Shown here: one piece after another, positions 1-9,983 of the stretch | Numbering within the stretch: the first letter of the stretch is position 1 | Layout: every line of letters begins with the position of its first letter | Assembly (NCBI GenBank): GCA_037355855.1 | Contig: CM074764.1 | Location: forward strand, 3,038,001-3,102,000 | DNA length: 64,000 nucleotides | From: Pseudo-nitzschia pungens | Taxonomy: Eukaryota; Bacillariophyta; Bacillariophyceae; Bacillariales; Bacillariaceae | Reading direction: 5' to 3' | Position numbers and translations under genes: made by a program | The notes under the pieces: model-generated | The model's input: the letters and a program-made list of their open reading frames with translations, nothing else | The model's database searches: none | Told to the model about the DNA's origin: nothing

Positions 1-157
1 CAGAATTGTGGGGAAGAATGCGATTTGTTCTGACATTCCAAACTAAACGTCAGCGCGGCCTATTAGTGTGTTGAGTCCGCGTATGCAATAATTTGCCTTG
101 TTGCTATTATTTTAAATTACATGATTCTACTCGGTCGGTGCCGAAACCTCCAAAGGG

Positions 158-2803
158 TCAGTTTAGAGTCTTTTCGCAGTTTGGATACATAACCCAAGGG
201 AGCCATGAAGATTTATTGGCTGCGCGAGCATTACATATTTGGTTCGGTTCGGTTCGTTTCGAGTCAATTTGAGGAAGATTTATTTCAGGACAAAAAATGA
301 TGTTTCTGATGTCATGCATCTGCAGTTGTGCCGTTGATATTGACGTTTGATGCGATGCCTTCAGCCAATAAAAGCAGCAATTGAATAAATTGAGACGAAA
401 GAACGTATTGCATAATTTTTTGTGTGCCGAACTGGTGCATTGACGAAGGGAAGTGCTGCGGACCGAAGCAATCTTACCTGTTGTGTAATTAAAGAAACAG
501 AAATTGACCTCTGCAGAGCAATATGTACCCTGATCCGTTCGTTTCGTCAGAATGTTTCCTATGTCTTGAAGAGAATTCGGAAGCTCGTCGCCACTCCACA
601 GGTCTGTAAACCCCTTACGACACGGTTCTGGTACTCCGCCAACATCGCAAATTTCGCACCCATAAAATCGAAACAGTTTTTCTTGTGGAAGATAGCATAC
701 ACCCCCTTGTTTGATATAATAACCGACCATACAGATCGATACCAAGAACGGTATGATTGGAGTCAAATGTAATATGATCTGTTTGCTGGTCCGAAAAGAT
801 CCTTCTAGACAAACAGATGCAAAATGCAAAATCAGAGAGGCTCCCTCGAGACCAAGCACAGTAAAAGCTTCATTCCTGTCTGATTGATACATTAGCATCC
901 ATGCAATCATGCATCCAAAGATCGGATTCAGAAGAAAGAAATAGTTCAGTGTTCCCATTAGTGCTTTAGCGTTCATCTTTAGACAATAACAGCAACAACG
1001 TCCGAAAATGTTCTGTCCTGCTGAATTGGTATCACTTTCATCATCATCAATTGCATCATCATCCATAGAAACACCCGGCCATAGTGTCAAAATAATGATT
1101 CGGATCAATGTTAGAAGTTCGATGATCACCAAGCCAAAAAATGGAATCGTCATTCCGAGTGAAACATTTCCCAGGACTAATTCAATTGATTCCCCACAGC
1201 AATCACTTTCTCTCACGAACGACAAGAACGCAATGATTGTCGTCGCTAAATCGAATGCTAACTCTGCTGCCACAATGATCCAAATGAAAACTAGCGTTCG
1301 TGACGCGTTTTCTTCTTTTTTCTTTTTCGCGCGGGTGAACCTCCTCCCATTCTTATCGTATGAAAATTCTCTGTATACATGATTCGGCTTCGTAGTAGAT
1401 CCTGATCTAGACTTTGTGATTGAAGGTCTACTAGAACCTCCTCTTCTCAGCCTGGTGGGCGCAATAACGTTCGGCCGACTGCTATGTGAGTATGCCCGTC
1501 GCATACATCTGCCATGATTTCTCCGCATCTCAAGGGATTTAGATCGCTTCATTCCTTGCCTACTTGCATCGTGTTGATTAGGGAACAAAAACGCATCGTC
1601 GTGGCTTGCCAAGGAACGATCCATCGATCGTCCTCGTCGCAAGGGTGGCCCAGCAGAATTAGCCCTACGATACACGTTGCTACTGCAACTTGACCGGGAT
1701 CGTTGCCGTTCTCCAAGAGCTGGTTGCTGCGTATGGCGATCAGCACGATGCTTCTTCGATTTCCCCTCCGCAAATTGCGAATTCTCGGATTGTGTTCTAT
1801 CCATACATCGGGTTTCGTGGTGATTCACATTTCCAGGTATTCCTTTGGGGGATTTCTCTCGTGATCTTCTCGTCTCAAATTGTAAGGACGACTGTGAACT
1901 ATTCGATTTCTGGCTCTTAGTTCTAGTTACAGCCCTTTTCCGTCGATGACTACTACGTGTACCTCCAGAACTTTTTGTGCTTATACTATCCTGACGAGTC
2001 AACATTCCAGGTCTCCTTGTTCTGGCTTCAATATTAGCTCGTTGAAAATTCGTTTCACCCGAATCATTCAAGGAAAGAGTGTCTTGTTCATCTAATAGTG
2101 ATCGATTCATTCGACTTTTCCGATAACAATTTTTTTTAACAATACTGTCATGCGATCCATACATGTCAATTTCACTGTCTGCGCTTGCATTTAGCTGTAA
2201 GTCATTCACGGTGATAGATTTCTCAGTATCAAAAAGTATTTTTTCTTTGCAACGCGTTTTCCGATGGCCATTTTTTCCAACAACGCTTTCATGCGATCCA
2301 TCCATGTAATTTCCACTGTCTGCGCTTGCATTTAGCTGTAAGTCATTCACGGTGATAGATTTCTCACCATCAAAATGTGCTTTCCTTTTGCAACGCCGTT
2401 TCCGATTACCTTTTTTTCTTACAACGCTTTCATTCGATCCATCTATGTTAATTCCACTGAATGCGCTTGCATTTAGCTGTAAGTCGCTTACGGTGATAGA
2501 GTTGTCACCATCAAAAGATACTTTCCCTTTACAGCGCCTGTTCAGAGAAGTCGATCGGTTTCCCAACTTTCTGTCAGCGCTTGCGACTCCCTTTTCTTTC
2601 AGATTCTTCTGTCTCTTGCTGCCTTTCTTCCTCCTTCTAGACTTAGACTTAGACAAGGTTTCCATCTCTTCGTTCCGATAGTTTTCGTCTTCGGGATGAC
2701 GAATGGTTTGTCCTCCTTCGAGATCAATACTATCATCCCAGTCATATTGATCGTTCTCATAGCCATTACAATACCCCAATTCCATTTTTAGCCTCCTTGA
2801 CAA
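158..2803 (-). CDS. Ser/Arg-rich multi-pass membrane protein, unknown function
   Basis: The 881-residue frame begins with a good ATG. Seen: an acidic N-terminus, then three imperfect 47-residue repeats (about residues 91-233, each with an S-I-T-V-N-D-L-Q-L-N-A-S core). A long basic Ser/Arg-rich, probably disordered stretch follows (about 240-490). About five hydrophobic segments follow (roughly 503-530, 540-575, 618-640, 645-670, 672-695). A Cys-rich segment (about 700-775) comes next and may be lumenal or extracellular. A consensus-like splice donor (CAG/GTAAG) lies on the minus strand at 478/477. The last ~105 residues of the open frame could therefore be intron read-through, with the real C-terminus near residue 776. 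I do not recognise a named family. It is the only gene here without a mobile-element signature, so it is the best candidate for a host gene. Confidence 0.7.
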   Translation of the reverse strand: MSRRLKMELGYCNGYENDQYDWDDSIDLEGGQTIRHPEDENYRNEEMETLSKSKSRRRKKGSKRQKNLKEKGVASADRKLGNRSTSLNRRCKGKVSFDGDNSITVSDLQLNASAFSGINIDGSNESVVRKKGNRKRRCKRKAHFDGEKSITVNDLQLNASADSGNYMDGSHESVVGKNGHRKTRCKEKILFDTEKSITVNDLQLNASADSEIDMYGSHDSIVKKNCYRKSRMNRSLLDEQDTLSLNDSGETNFQRANIEARTRRPGMLTRQDSISTKSSGGTRSSHRRKRAVTRTKSQKSNSSQSSLQFETRRSREKSPKGIPGNVNHHETRCMDRTQSENSQFAEGKSKKHRADRHTQQPALGERQRSRSSCSSNVYRRANSAGPPLRRGRSMDRSLASHDDAFLFPNQHDASRQGMKRSKSLEMRRNHGRCMRRAYSHSSRPNVIAPTRLRRGGSSRPSITKSRSGSTTKPNHVYREFSYDKNGRRFTRAKKKKEENASRTLVFIWIIVAAELAFDLATTIIAFLSFVRESDCCGESIELVLGNVSLGMTIPFFGLVIIELLTLIRIIILTLWPGVSMDDDAIDDDESDTNSAGQNIFGRCCCYCLKMNAKALMGTLNYFFLLNPIFGCMIAWMLMYQSDRNEAFTVLGLEGASLILHFASVCLEGSFRTSKQIILHLTPIIPFLVSICMVGYYIKQGGVCYLPQEKLFRFYGCEICDVGGVPEPCRKGFTDLWSGDELPNSLQDIGNILTKRTDQGTYCSAEVNFCFFNYTTGKIASVRSTSLRQCTSSAHKKLCNTFFRLNLFNCCFYWLKASHQTSISTAQLQMHDIRNIIFCPEINLPQIDSKRTEPNQICNARAANKSSWLPWVMYPNCEKTLN
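2105..2530 (-). repeat. 141-bp coding tandem repeat, three copies
   Basis: The block containing AGCTGTAAGTCATTCACGGT recurs near 2,192, 2,333 and 2,474 with 141-bp spacing. The period is a multiple of three and keeps the frame of the membrane-protein gene, so each unit adds 47 residues. Confidence 0.85.
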
Positions 2804-3848
2804 TTCAGTGTTCAGTGCTTTCGTTGTGATGTTTTTTCGGAATTTAACAGAACTCTTTCCTTCTCGAACTTTCGATTACAACCTCTTTGACGTCTTCGGC
2901 TCCGATAGTTATATCAGCAAGAACTCGACCATGCTAACCTGTTGTTTTGTACACCCATGATGCGTCAGTGAACTACTCGTGGTCGTTCCTGTAGCTACCG
3001 TGCATCAGCCTCTGGAAGATCAAAAGGTTTCATGGCCGTTGTGGTGTTACAATGCTACCGTTGAAAAAGGATTACGTAGTATTATTCTGGTAAAACTCGA
3101 ATGTAACGAGTCTCATGTCAATAAATGTTTCGACGAAATAAGAATGACAAAGCTACATTTTGGTAACTTACTGTGTTTCTACTTCTACAAATACGAGTTC
3201 CTAGTACGAGTAGGTAAGTCTGCCGTGTACTGTGTAATGTACTAAAACAGGTAGAGATATCTTACACCTAAATTCAGGTTTTGTCTTTTGATGGTAATTA
3301 CATACCGGTACAGTAATGTTTTACAGTCAGAATTATTTATTGGTAAGGTTACGCACCAGGAGTGACAATAAGGCGATGAGTGGAACTTTCCGGAGGTTCA
3401 AATGACTGTTGGAAGCCTTTTAACAGGTAAAATCACAATTTTTAGGGCAATAAAGGCCTACTTTGAGTCTCAATGAAAGGATGACCAATTCCCTTGGTGT
3501 ATATAGTGTTGGGCCAACAAAAAGAGTTGTTTGTGGAGAGTTACTAAATGCGAAAACAGTGGTTGCTAACAGTTGGAAACTGATTGGTAAGCGCACACTT
3601 ATTTTGGAACAGAGGAAGTGTTATTTAATCCATAGTTTTTTATCCAATTTAAGTGAAAATCTGTGCTGTTGGAAGGATGTCTTGGGGTTTGATTCTTCTG
3701 GGTGGAAAATCAACAGTTCGGTATGGTATGTGCACTGAGTTAAGGGGAATTATCAAAGGAAAATATTAAAATAATTTTTATGTACAAGTGTATTTAACTG
3801 CAACTTGTTGATATGTATTGTAGTCATTTGTCAACAATTTCACATACA
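2804..3848. other. Intergenic, no gene recognised
   Basis: This stretch separates the membrane-protein gene from the DNA transposon. It holds only short open frames (the largest about 90 codons, at 2,979-3,245 and 3,463-3,738) with no recognisable motif. It presumably contains the divergent gene's promoter, but I see no definite element. Confidence 0.5.
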
Positions 3849-3850
3849 TA

Positions 3851-3878
3851 AGACGGTCCAAATAAAAATGTGTTGTCC
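3851..3878 (+). repeat. Left terminal inverted repeat of the 3.6-kb transposon
   Basis: It starts AGACGGTCCAAATAAAAATG directly after the TA dinucleotide. The right end, reverse-complemented, starts AGATGGTCCGAATAAAAATG. Three substitutions separate the two arms over 28 bp. Confidence 0.85.
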
Positions 3879-4350
3879 CTGTAAAATGACCCAAAATGAC
3901 TGTAAAAACAAAAAAAGGCACATTGGACCAATCGATAGAGCTCATTTTAAGTTTGTAGCTGATGTTTTTCTTTAGTTCCAACTCCTTCTAGAAGAGAACT
4001 TATGAACAAATGACTGCAAAACAATCGATTAAAACGTTACTCACATGGTCTGTCAGTAGGTGCGCACATGTGTCAAAAACTATCAGTTTCATTCTTGTTA
4101 ACCACTCCACTGTGCGCGATTGTTGAGTTTCTCTTTGTTTATCGAAAGCAAGACTCCCATGTTTTTTTTTCTTCCTTCTTTTATTTTCGATCGATACAAT
4201 CTCACCTGCAATGAGCTCAATGACAAGAAGCTAGTGTGAGCACCTCATCAGCTCAGCACCTCTACTGCTAGTATTTGACTACTACCTCCTTAACACACCG
4301 GGAATCGATACTTACTGCTGCTGGGTGCCTCTGAACAAGGCAGAGCGAAC

Positions 4351-7050
4351 ATGAGACTAAAACGCTCAATGATCACGCTGGAGGAGTTGTTAGAAGAAGA
4401 ACAACGCCAAGAAGAAGCAGATGACGATGAAGCAAGGATCCGGATCCACACAAGAAGAAGAGGGGAAAGCTGTCCAAGTGATGATGAGAGCATTGGTTTT
4501 GTTCCTTTCAATTGTGTTTCTCATCCATTTGTCACCTTCAGAAAGAAAGAAAACAAAAGAATGTCCGATGAGGAGAAGATAAAGCACTGTGTTAAATGGA
4601 TCGATATGGCACCTCCCTACTGCAAAAAGATCTACGTACCAAGGAAAGGAGTTGACAAACTATCCAGATGTACCTGTCTCAGTATCATTGAATCCTTTGG
4701 TGAATGGAAAAAAAGAAGAGCAGTGGCAGAATACATGGTATTCTTTTCTAAGAAGACAAGGGCAGAACAACAAGAGATTATCATGAATTGGATCAGATAC
4801 ACAACAACTTCTGCAGACGACGACGCAGTACAAAATACTAGTACTACTACTAGTGATACTATCGGACGCCGGAAGTATTTCATTCCTTTTCTTTCTCCGG
4901 CTGCTGCCGAAGAAGGAACAAGGACGAGGGACACGACAAGAACCGATGCTGGCGCTGATCCCCAGAGAGTTTTGTTCCCTCGTCGTGTCATCAATACTAG
5001 TAACAATGCACAAGACTCACCACCACCACCACCACCAGCAGGACCAGAAGGGAACTTGTCAGGGATGGATAACTATAAAATCTGCAGATCAGCTGTTGCT
5101 TTTCTGCTGGACTTCGGGCTTCGAAAATGGAAGACTTGTGAGAGCGCTGTAAAAAAGAACATCATACCACTGCATGGAAATAAGAACAAACGCTCAGGGA
5201 ATGGTCGCGAATTCGATACAGCAGTCAGGGAAGATCTACACCTTTACTTCCAGAAGATGTCCTTGTTTGCAGAGCCAACGTCAACAAGAATTGTTCGTGA
5301 GATTGGAGGAGTAAGATTAAGGGATGGAGAAGATGAGATCAGAGAGCTTCCATCAAATCAGTCAAAGCGCGCAATGTATCATCGATTTGTTGAAAGCAGA
5401 GGATGGCTTGTACAGAGAAGGGGCAACAGCTACAGGTATGTTCTTAATGAAACAGAAGAAGACCCTGCAAAACCATACTGTGCTTTGTCTACCTTCTGCA
5501 ATTTCTGGTCAGACAACTACCAGCATTTGAAACTTGCAAAGCCCTGCGAAGACACTTGTACAATGTGCCATATCTACTACCACAGGATGAAGCACCTTGC
5601 AAGGAGAAACACGACGGCGACTGCCGCCACCAGCAGCGAGGAAGTTGAAAACATGTTAGAGTTCTGTTCCACAGCTTCCACTCTTCCAGAACAAACGTTC
5701 CCTGCTATGGAACTACCAGCAATTGTTAGAGAATCAACCTCCGGGGAAATGAAGGAGCAAGTGAGGGAAGCAATACTCCATGTGAAGAGGGAATATGCCA
5801 ATGACAAGATCGAACGCGCACGTGTGGATGCAAAGGCAAACAAGCCACACGCTGAACGTGTTCGAACCATAGTCATGGACTACAGTCAGAACGTTGGTCT
5901 TCCACAGCTCAGATCCACTCAGCCCGGAAAGACTTACTATTACTGCCCCCTGAGAGTCTTTATTTTTGGTATTGTCGACTTTGGTGTCCCTGGAGAGTCC
6001 CTTGACCCCTTTGTATATCACGAGGGACAAGGGGGAAAGGGAGGGAATCATGTTGCTTCCATGCTGATGAAATACTTGAAAGAAAAGAACTGGCTTTGCG
6101 CCGATGAGTGTGGAAAAGAGCTGAATATTCTGTGTGACAACTGCCCTGGACAGAACAAGAATAATTTTGTTCTAAGACTAGCTGCGTTCCTTGTCGAAGC
6201 TGGATATTTCAAGCGCGTCAGCTTTATCTTCTACATTGCAGGACATACAAAGAATGCATGTGACCGGTGGTTCAATATACTCAAGAGGCAGTATCGCGTC
6301 TCAAATATTTGGACGTTCAATCAGTTGTTGAAGAAGTTGGATACACATAAGCGCGTTCGAGTTGTAACTATGAAGGAAGGTGAATTCAAAAAGTTTGATG
6401 AATACACCAACAAGGTCTTCAAGAGGATCAAGGATCTCCTGACTGCCCATAACTTTCATGCAGACCACTCTCGTGTGGAATACATGACAATGGAACAGGA
6501 TCGCATTGGAGGAAAGACTTGGACGCAAAAAATGGTGGTGTTAGGTGGTATGACGCTTGAGCAGAGGAAGGAAGAATTTAGGAAGTGGGAAACTATAATC
6601 AACTGCAAGAGTACACCAGGGATCCCTCCAATAAAGCAGATGGAGCTGTTCACAAAGTGGCATCCCATTGTCCCAGAGAAGCATCGAGACGAGATATGCC
6701 CAGAGCCCTCTCCCGAAGTCAAAGCAATGTATGACAAGGATAAGGCAAGGAGGAAGGAAAAAAGAGAGCAAAAGAATAAAAAACTAAAGAACTCACCGGC
6801 AACAGGGGTACCACCACCGGCAGCTCCTACAGAGTTGACAACAGCTGAATCGATCGACGATGAGGTACAACGGCCGGTCGACAATCTAGAAAATTGCCCT
6901 CCTCGTCGTCCTCCTATTGGTGGTCAATCGACATCCACCATGGTGGAGAACATTACCAGCAGCAGTAGTGAAGCAGATAGTCTGCTGGATAGTGGAAGTA
7001 CTCCTGTTGTTGCTGCTGCTGCTGCTCCTGTTGCACTTGCCACGCTATAG
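4351..7050 (+). CDS. Putative DDE-type transposase (DUF7869-like core)
   Basis: This 899-residue uninterrupted frame is the only gene inside a TIR-bounded element, so it is presumably the transposase. Seen: an acidic, charged N-terminus; a poly-Pro run near residue 225; a CxxC motif near 408. A core from about 500 to 650 has an Asp in D-Y-S-Q-N (about 509), D-N-C-P-G-Q-N-K-N (about 595), A-G-H-T-K-N (about 629) and C-D-R-W-F (about 637). The tail is Lys-rich, then Ala-rich from a GCT repeat. From memory of the family, the D-N-C-x-G-Q-N-K and G-H-T-x-x-x-x-D-R pattern resembles the RNase H-fold DUF7869 domain seen in many eukaryotic mobile-element proteins. The start is the first ATG of a long open frame. 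A domesticated gene is less likely because the TIRs and TSD are intact. Confidence 0.7.
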   Translation: MRLKRSMITLEELLEEEQRQEEADDDEARIRIHTRRRGESCPSDDESIGFVPFNCVSHPFVTFRKKENKRMSDEEKIKHCVKWIDMAPPYCKKIYVPRKGVDKLSRCTCLSIIESFGEWKKRRAVAEYMVFFSKKTRAEQQEIIMNWIRYTTTSADDDAVQNTSTTTSDTIGRRKYFIPFLSPAAAEEGTRTRDTTRTDAGADPQRVLFPRRVINTSNNAQDSPPPPPPAGPEGNLSGMDNYKICRSAVAFLLDFGLRKWKTCESAVKKNIIPLHGNKNKRSGNGREFDTAVREDLHLYFQKMSLFAEPTSTRIVREIGGVRLRDGEDEIRELPSNQSKRAMYHRFVESRGWLVQRRGNSYRYVLNETEEDPAKPYCALSTFCNFWSDNYQHLKLAKPCEDTCTMCHIYYHRMKHLARRNTTATAATSSEEVENMLEFCSTASTLPEQTFPAMELPAIVRESTSGEMKEQVREAILHVKREYANDKIERARVDAKANKPHAERVRTIVMDYSQNVGLPQLRSTQPGKTYYYCPLRVFIFGIVDFGVPGESLDPFVYHEGQGGKGGNHVASMLMKYLKEKNWLCADECGKELNILCDNCPGQNKNNFVLRLAAFLVEAGYFKRVSFIFYIAGHTKNACDRWFNILKRQYRVSNIWTFNQLLKKLDTHKRVRVVTMKEGEFKKFDEYTNKVFKRIKDLLTAHNFHADHSRVEYMTMEQDRIGGKTWTQKMVVLGGMTLEQRKEEFRKWETIINCKSTPGIPPIKQMELFTKWHPIVPEKHRDEICPEPSPEVKAMYDKDKARRKEKREQKNKKLKNSPATGVPPPAAPTELTTAESIDDEVQRPVDNLENCPPRRPPIGGQSTSTMVENITSSSSEADSLLDSGSTPVVAAAAAPVALATL

Positions 7051-7263
7051 AAAATAATGAGTATACTCGTCGTACTAGTGACAGATTATTCCCCCGCCGC
7101 CTCGGCGCTCATACCAATGCTGCCTTGACTATTGTACCACATAGCGCGTCTCCTCCTCCTTGAGTATGAAACAACGGATCAAACATGGTTGATTGTCGGG
7201 TAGGGTATTCAAAATGGAGACAATCAATGTTGACAGAACAATTTCTCATGTGATGCATTCACG

Positions 7264-7326
7264 ACGTTCGAATAAAAATGTGTTGTGTTCGAATAAAAAT
7301 GTGTCGTGTTCAAGTAATAATGTACT
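7264..7326 (+). repeat. Subterminal repeats related to the TIR
   Basis: Three direct copies of a TTCGAATAAAAATGTGT-like motif start near 7,266, 7,288 and 7,309, the last one degenerate. They match the inner part of the TIR in left-arm orientation. Repeated TIR cores just inside an end are typical transposase-binding sites; that role is inferred. Confidence 0.7.
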
Positions 7327-7419
7327 GACAGGGATTTTTGAGTCCCAAGATTGATTTCTCGACAGTCTTTTGGCCATTTCTCGAAAAAACTATTTCCCGG
7401 GACATAGCTCGGCAGGCGC

Positions 7420-7447
7420 GGACAATACATTTTTATTCGGACCATCT
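7420..7447 (-). repeat. Right terminal inverted repeat of the 3.6-kb transposon
   Basis: Reverse complement of the left arm with three mismatches. It is followed directly by TA (7,448-7,449). Confidence 0.85.
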
Positions 7448-7533
7448 TACATATGATAAAGGTTGGTTGTTCTTTCCAAAATGATCATGAAAAGTTGGAT
7501 TTTGTCTGAGGCTTGTTTAATTTTCTCAGAATT

Positions 7534-7771
7534 GATTAATTAATATACTTATTGAAGTACCTTTAACCACCCAAGGTGGTGGATCTAAATTACTCAGTCT
7601 GTAACCAGACTTTAATGTTGCCTCAATCGAGGAGTCAAGACCCCAAGTAGTAGAATGACAAAAGCAAAAACAAATCTTGGACAACAAGCAGGGAAATAAA
7701 ATGACAAGTCCCAAAGAAAAAAGACTTGGAAGAGGGTAAAAGGAGATGAAAGATAGCAGGAGAAGTTCCAA
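7534..7771 (-). mobile_element. LINE W, 3' terminal piece (outermost LINE)
   Basis: The TAATTAATATACTTATT tail and the following 3' untranslated sequence (…ACTCAGTCTGTAACCAGACTTTAA…) match the 3' end of the full-length LINE at 10,397, with divergence. The copy stops at the 17-bp duplicated target (7,755-7,771) of the next inserted LINE. It resumes at 39,052, where the homology to LINE 3' sequence carries on. Confidence 0.7.
7755..7771. repeat. Target-site duplication of LINE Y, left copy
   Basis: AGCAGGAGAAGTTCCAA occurs here immediately before a LINE 3' tail, and again at 39,035-39,051 immediately after a LINE 5' end. The length suits target-primed reverse transcription and equals that of the other LINE duplications in the window to within one base. 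Confidence 0.8.
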
Positions 7772-8929
7772 TAATAATAATAATAATATACTTATTTAAG
7801 TAGGAAAATCCACCGAAGGTGGTTAAAAGCTACTCAGTCTGTGACCAGACTTTATCGTCGCCTCAATTGAAGAGAGTTTAGGCCCCAAGTTGTAGAACAA
7901 CGCGTCACCTCAATCAAAGAGAGTTTAGGCTCCAAGTTGTAAAAACAACAATTTTTCAAACAAACCTTGGTAAAAAGCAGGGTAAAAACGAACCAGTCCA
8001 GAGCACAACAGACACTGCTGTTGCAAAGTGTACAGGAGATGGGGTAACAAGAATGTGAAAGGGAAAGACACAAGCAAAACTGTCCCTTGAATGCTGCTGT
8101 ACAGCATCAGTAATGCTAGGAGTGGTCAGCTGACACAAGCAAAACTGCTCTCTGTATGCTGGGTTGCAGCATCAGTAGTGCAAGTGGTCAGCTGACGCAA
8201 GCAAAATTGGTCTCTGCATGCTGTATTGCAGCATCAGTAATGCAGTAGTCAGCCCCAAACACATTCCTTACCGAAAGAACACAAGCAAAATTTCCCAGGT
8301 AATGCTCGTATACTCATACTCATATATTTGTATTCGACAGGTAGAGGCGGTGGAGCCTACTACAAAATTCAAAACAGCTGCTGTCCTCCTGTTAGAACTT
8401 CGTAGTATGGGCTTGGAAACAGGGCTCTAAGTGAGAACACATATGGACCATCAGGGCTGTAGGCTTGAAAACAGGTGGCAGCTGTGTGGTGAACTGGAGG
8501 GGTATATGTAGGTGGTGGAGTGTTAAGTAACCTGTACTTAGCGGCTTTGGGGCTTGGGTCAAAAAACAGTAGGTCCATAATCGAAAACACTTATGAACCA
8601 GCAGGGCAGTGGACTTGAAAACAGATGACAGTTGAAGTGTGCACCTGACAGGGTTATGTAGGTAGGAGAGCCTTAAGCAAACTGTACTTAGCGTCTTTGG
8701 GGCTTGGGTAAGAAAACAGTAGGACCTAAAGCGAAAACACTTATGGTCCAGCAGGGCAGTAGACTTGGAAACAGATGATATTTATACTGTACACCTGAGA
8801 GGTATATGTAGGTAGTGGATCCTTAACCAAACTGTACTTAGCGACTTTGGGGCTTGGGTCAAAAAACAGTAGGACCATAAGCGAAAACACTTAGGATCCA
8901 GCAGGGCAATGGACTTGAAAACAGATGAC
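7772..8929 (-). mobile_element. LINE Y, left part: non-coding LINE derivative
   Basis: This part has a (TAA)n tail and a divergent LINE 3' UTR, with the CAGTCTGTGACCAGACTTTA block near 7,837 and a second partial copy near 7,905. Beyond that it contains only tandem repeats and no ORF1 or ORF2 sequence. The remainder of Y is at 38,487-39,034 and resembles LINE 5' UTR. Joined over the X insertion, Y is about 1.7 kb of UTR-like sequence only, so it must have been mobilised by an autonomous LINE. Confidence 0.65.
8070..8255. repeat. Tandem repeat of about 65 bp, three copies
   Basis: Units containing CAAGCAAAACTG…TGCAGCATCAGTA…TGGTCAGCTGAC repeat near 8,070, 8,137 and 8,198 inside LINE Y. Confidence 0.7.
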
Positions 8930-8935
8930 AGCTGG
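8440..8935. repeat. Tandem repeat of about 150 bp, more than three copies
   Basis: Units with CCAGCAGGGCAGT, a CTTGAAAACAGATGA block, a TATGTAGGTAG block and GGGGCTTGGGTCAAAAAACAG recur with about 148-152-bp spacing. They contain the same CTTGAAAACAG and AAAACACTTAGG words that fill the 5' UTR of the full-length LINE (19.8-21.0 kb). Confidence 0.75.
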
Positions 8936-8946
8936 AATTTCTTGTA
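8930..8946. repeat. Target-site duplication of LINE X, left copy
   Basis: AGCTGGAATTTCTTGTA sits right before a LINE 3' tail. It recurs exactly at 38,470-38,486, right after a truncated LINE ORF1. Confidence 0.8.
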
Positions 8947-9625
8947 ATAATAATATACGTATTTCAATAACTTTAATCACCAAAGGTGAAACTAAATTAC
9001 TCAGTCTGTAACCAGACTTTAACGTCGCCTCCATCAGAGGCAGGACCCCAAGTGGTAGAACGACAAATTTTTCAAACAAACCTTGAACATCAGACAGGGA
9101 AAGAGACAAAACAAGTCCCACAAAATAGAGACTTGAGAGCAAGCGAGATGGGAATGTAGATAGTGGGAGAAGACCCAACATCAAAAGGGATGGGACATGA
9201 TGAGAAGCAGGAACAGAAGACAAAACCAAGGTACAAAGTGGAATCAACCCTAAGGTCCAGTAAGCCAGGCTCTGAGGAGAGCTGCCTCTCGTTGGTATGG
9301 CTGCACTGGTTGGACAGGTGCTGCATACTGCTTCCTGGCAAGGTGGATGGTTGCAAGCCACTGCCGCTTGGCAGTCAGGGTGTAACCTTGTAGGACTTGG
9401 AAAGGGGTTTGTAAAAGGGAGTGTGACTGGGGGAGCGCACCAGCTGCACCAATGGCCAATTCAGAGGAAATGGAAGCATCAAGAGATTGGTGTTGTTCAG
9501 CATCAAGGGTTCCCCCAGGACCATGGAGTCGTTCATTCCTATAGGTCCAAAGATCCCAGGAGGTGAGAAAGAACTGATGGATGATAGCTGTAGCCCAACG
9601 TCTGGGGGAGCGCTTGCTTCCAATG
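8947..9625 (-). mobile_element. LINE X, 3' end piece
   Basis: It starts with the (TAA)n tail and the 3' UTR, followed by the end of ORF2 (a broken frame matching the last ~150 residues of the intact ORF2). It stops near 9,625, where sequence of the LTR element B1 begins. The last ~175 bp (9,448-9,625) are present again, slightly diverged, at 28,777-28,955 beyond the B1 right LTR. The boundary is therefore not a simple insertion. Confidence 0.7.
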
Positions 9626-9707
9626 TTGTTGGTCCGTTGCTGTCTGCGATTGTAAAGCAGAGAAGGGACGCATTGTTAGTTTTGTATTGAATTTCGTTTG
9701 AAGTTAA

Positions 9708-9983
9708 TTGCGATTTGCCGTATACTTTGCCGGTCTTTATTTGGGGGTGTTTGCAGCAGTCTATTGGAGTTTCGAATTTTTTAACTCCAGAGCACCTCTG
9801 TGGGTTTTGAATATGGTTTTTGTGGGATTGCTCTTTTATCTTTGGAGCTCCCTGTGGACTATTTGTTTGTCCGGAACAAGGTTTGCCTTTGTTATTGCTG
9901 CTGCTGTACCCTATTTTTTTTTGTTTTGTTTTGCGTCTGTACCCTTATCGATATCGATATGTCGATTCGATTCGATTGTTTGA
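9708..9983 (+). CDS. Antisense membrane-like ORF in B1, about 92 codons
   Basis: This frame runs opposite to the B1 gag direction. It is hydrophobic with two or three possible membrane segments and shares a long identical run (S-R-A-P-L-W-V-L-N-M-V-F-V-G-L-L) with the antisense frame in B2 (60,983-61,249). No ATG opens this copy, so translation is doubtful. A related sequence lies just upstream of LINE ORF1 (about 19,570-19,690). It may be a captured gene fragment or a shared regulatory module. The function is unknown. Confidence 0.35.
   Translation: MRFAVYFAGLYLGVFAAVYWSFEFFNSRAPLWVLNMVFVGLLFYLWSSLWTICLSGTRFAFVIAAAVPYFFLFCFASVPLSISICRFDSIV

Larger units (their letters stand above)
3851..7447 (+). 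mobile_element. Complete 3.6-kb DNA transposon, TA target duplication
   Basis: The element is bounded by 28-bp inverted repeats that match at 25 of 28 positions. It is flanked by TA on both sides (3,849-3,850 and 7,448-7,449). One gene (4,351-7,050) fills most of it and encodes a DDE-type protein. The intact frame and nearly identical termini suggest a fairly recent insertion. A TA duplication resembles Tc1/mariner behaviour, but the encoded protein is not of that family. Confidence 0.8.

Noticed and set aside
2979..3738. Two ~90-codon plus-strand ORFs as small genes
   Set aside because: No motif, no homologous copy in the window and unremarkable start contexts.
8400..8940. CRISPR-like spaced repeats
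   Set aside because: The units are ~150 bp and repeat over their entire length in a eukaryotic LINE; no short repeats with unique spacers.
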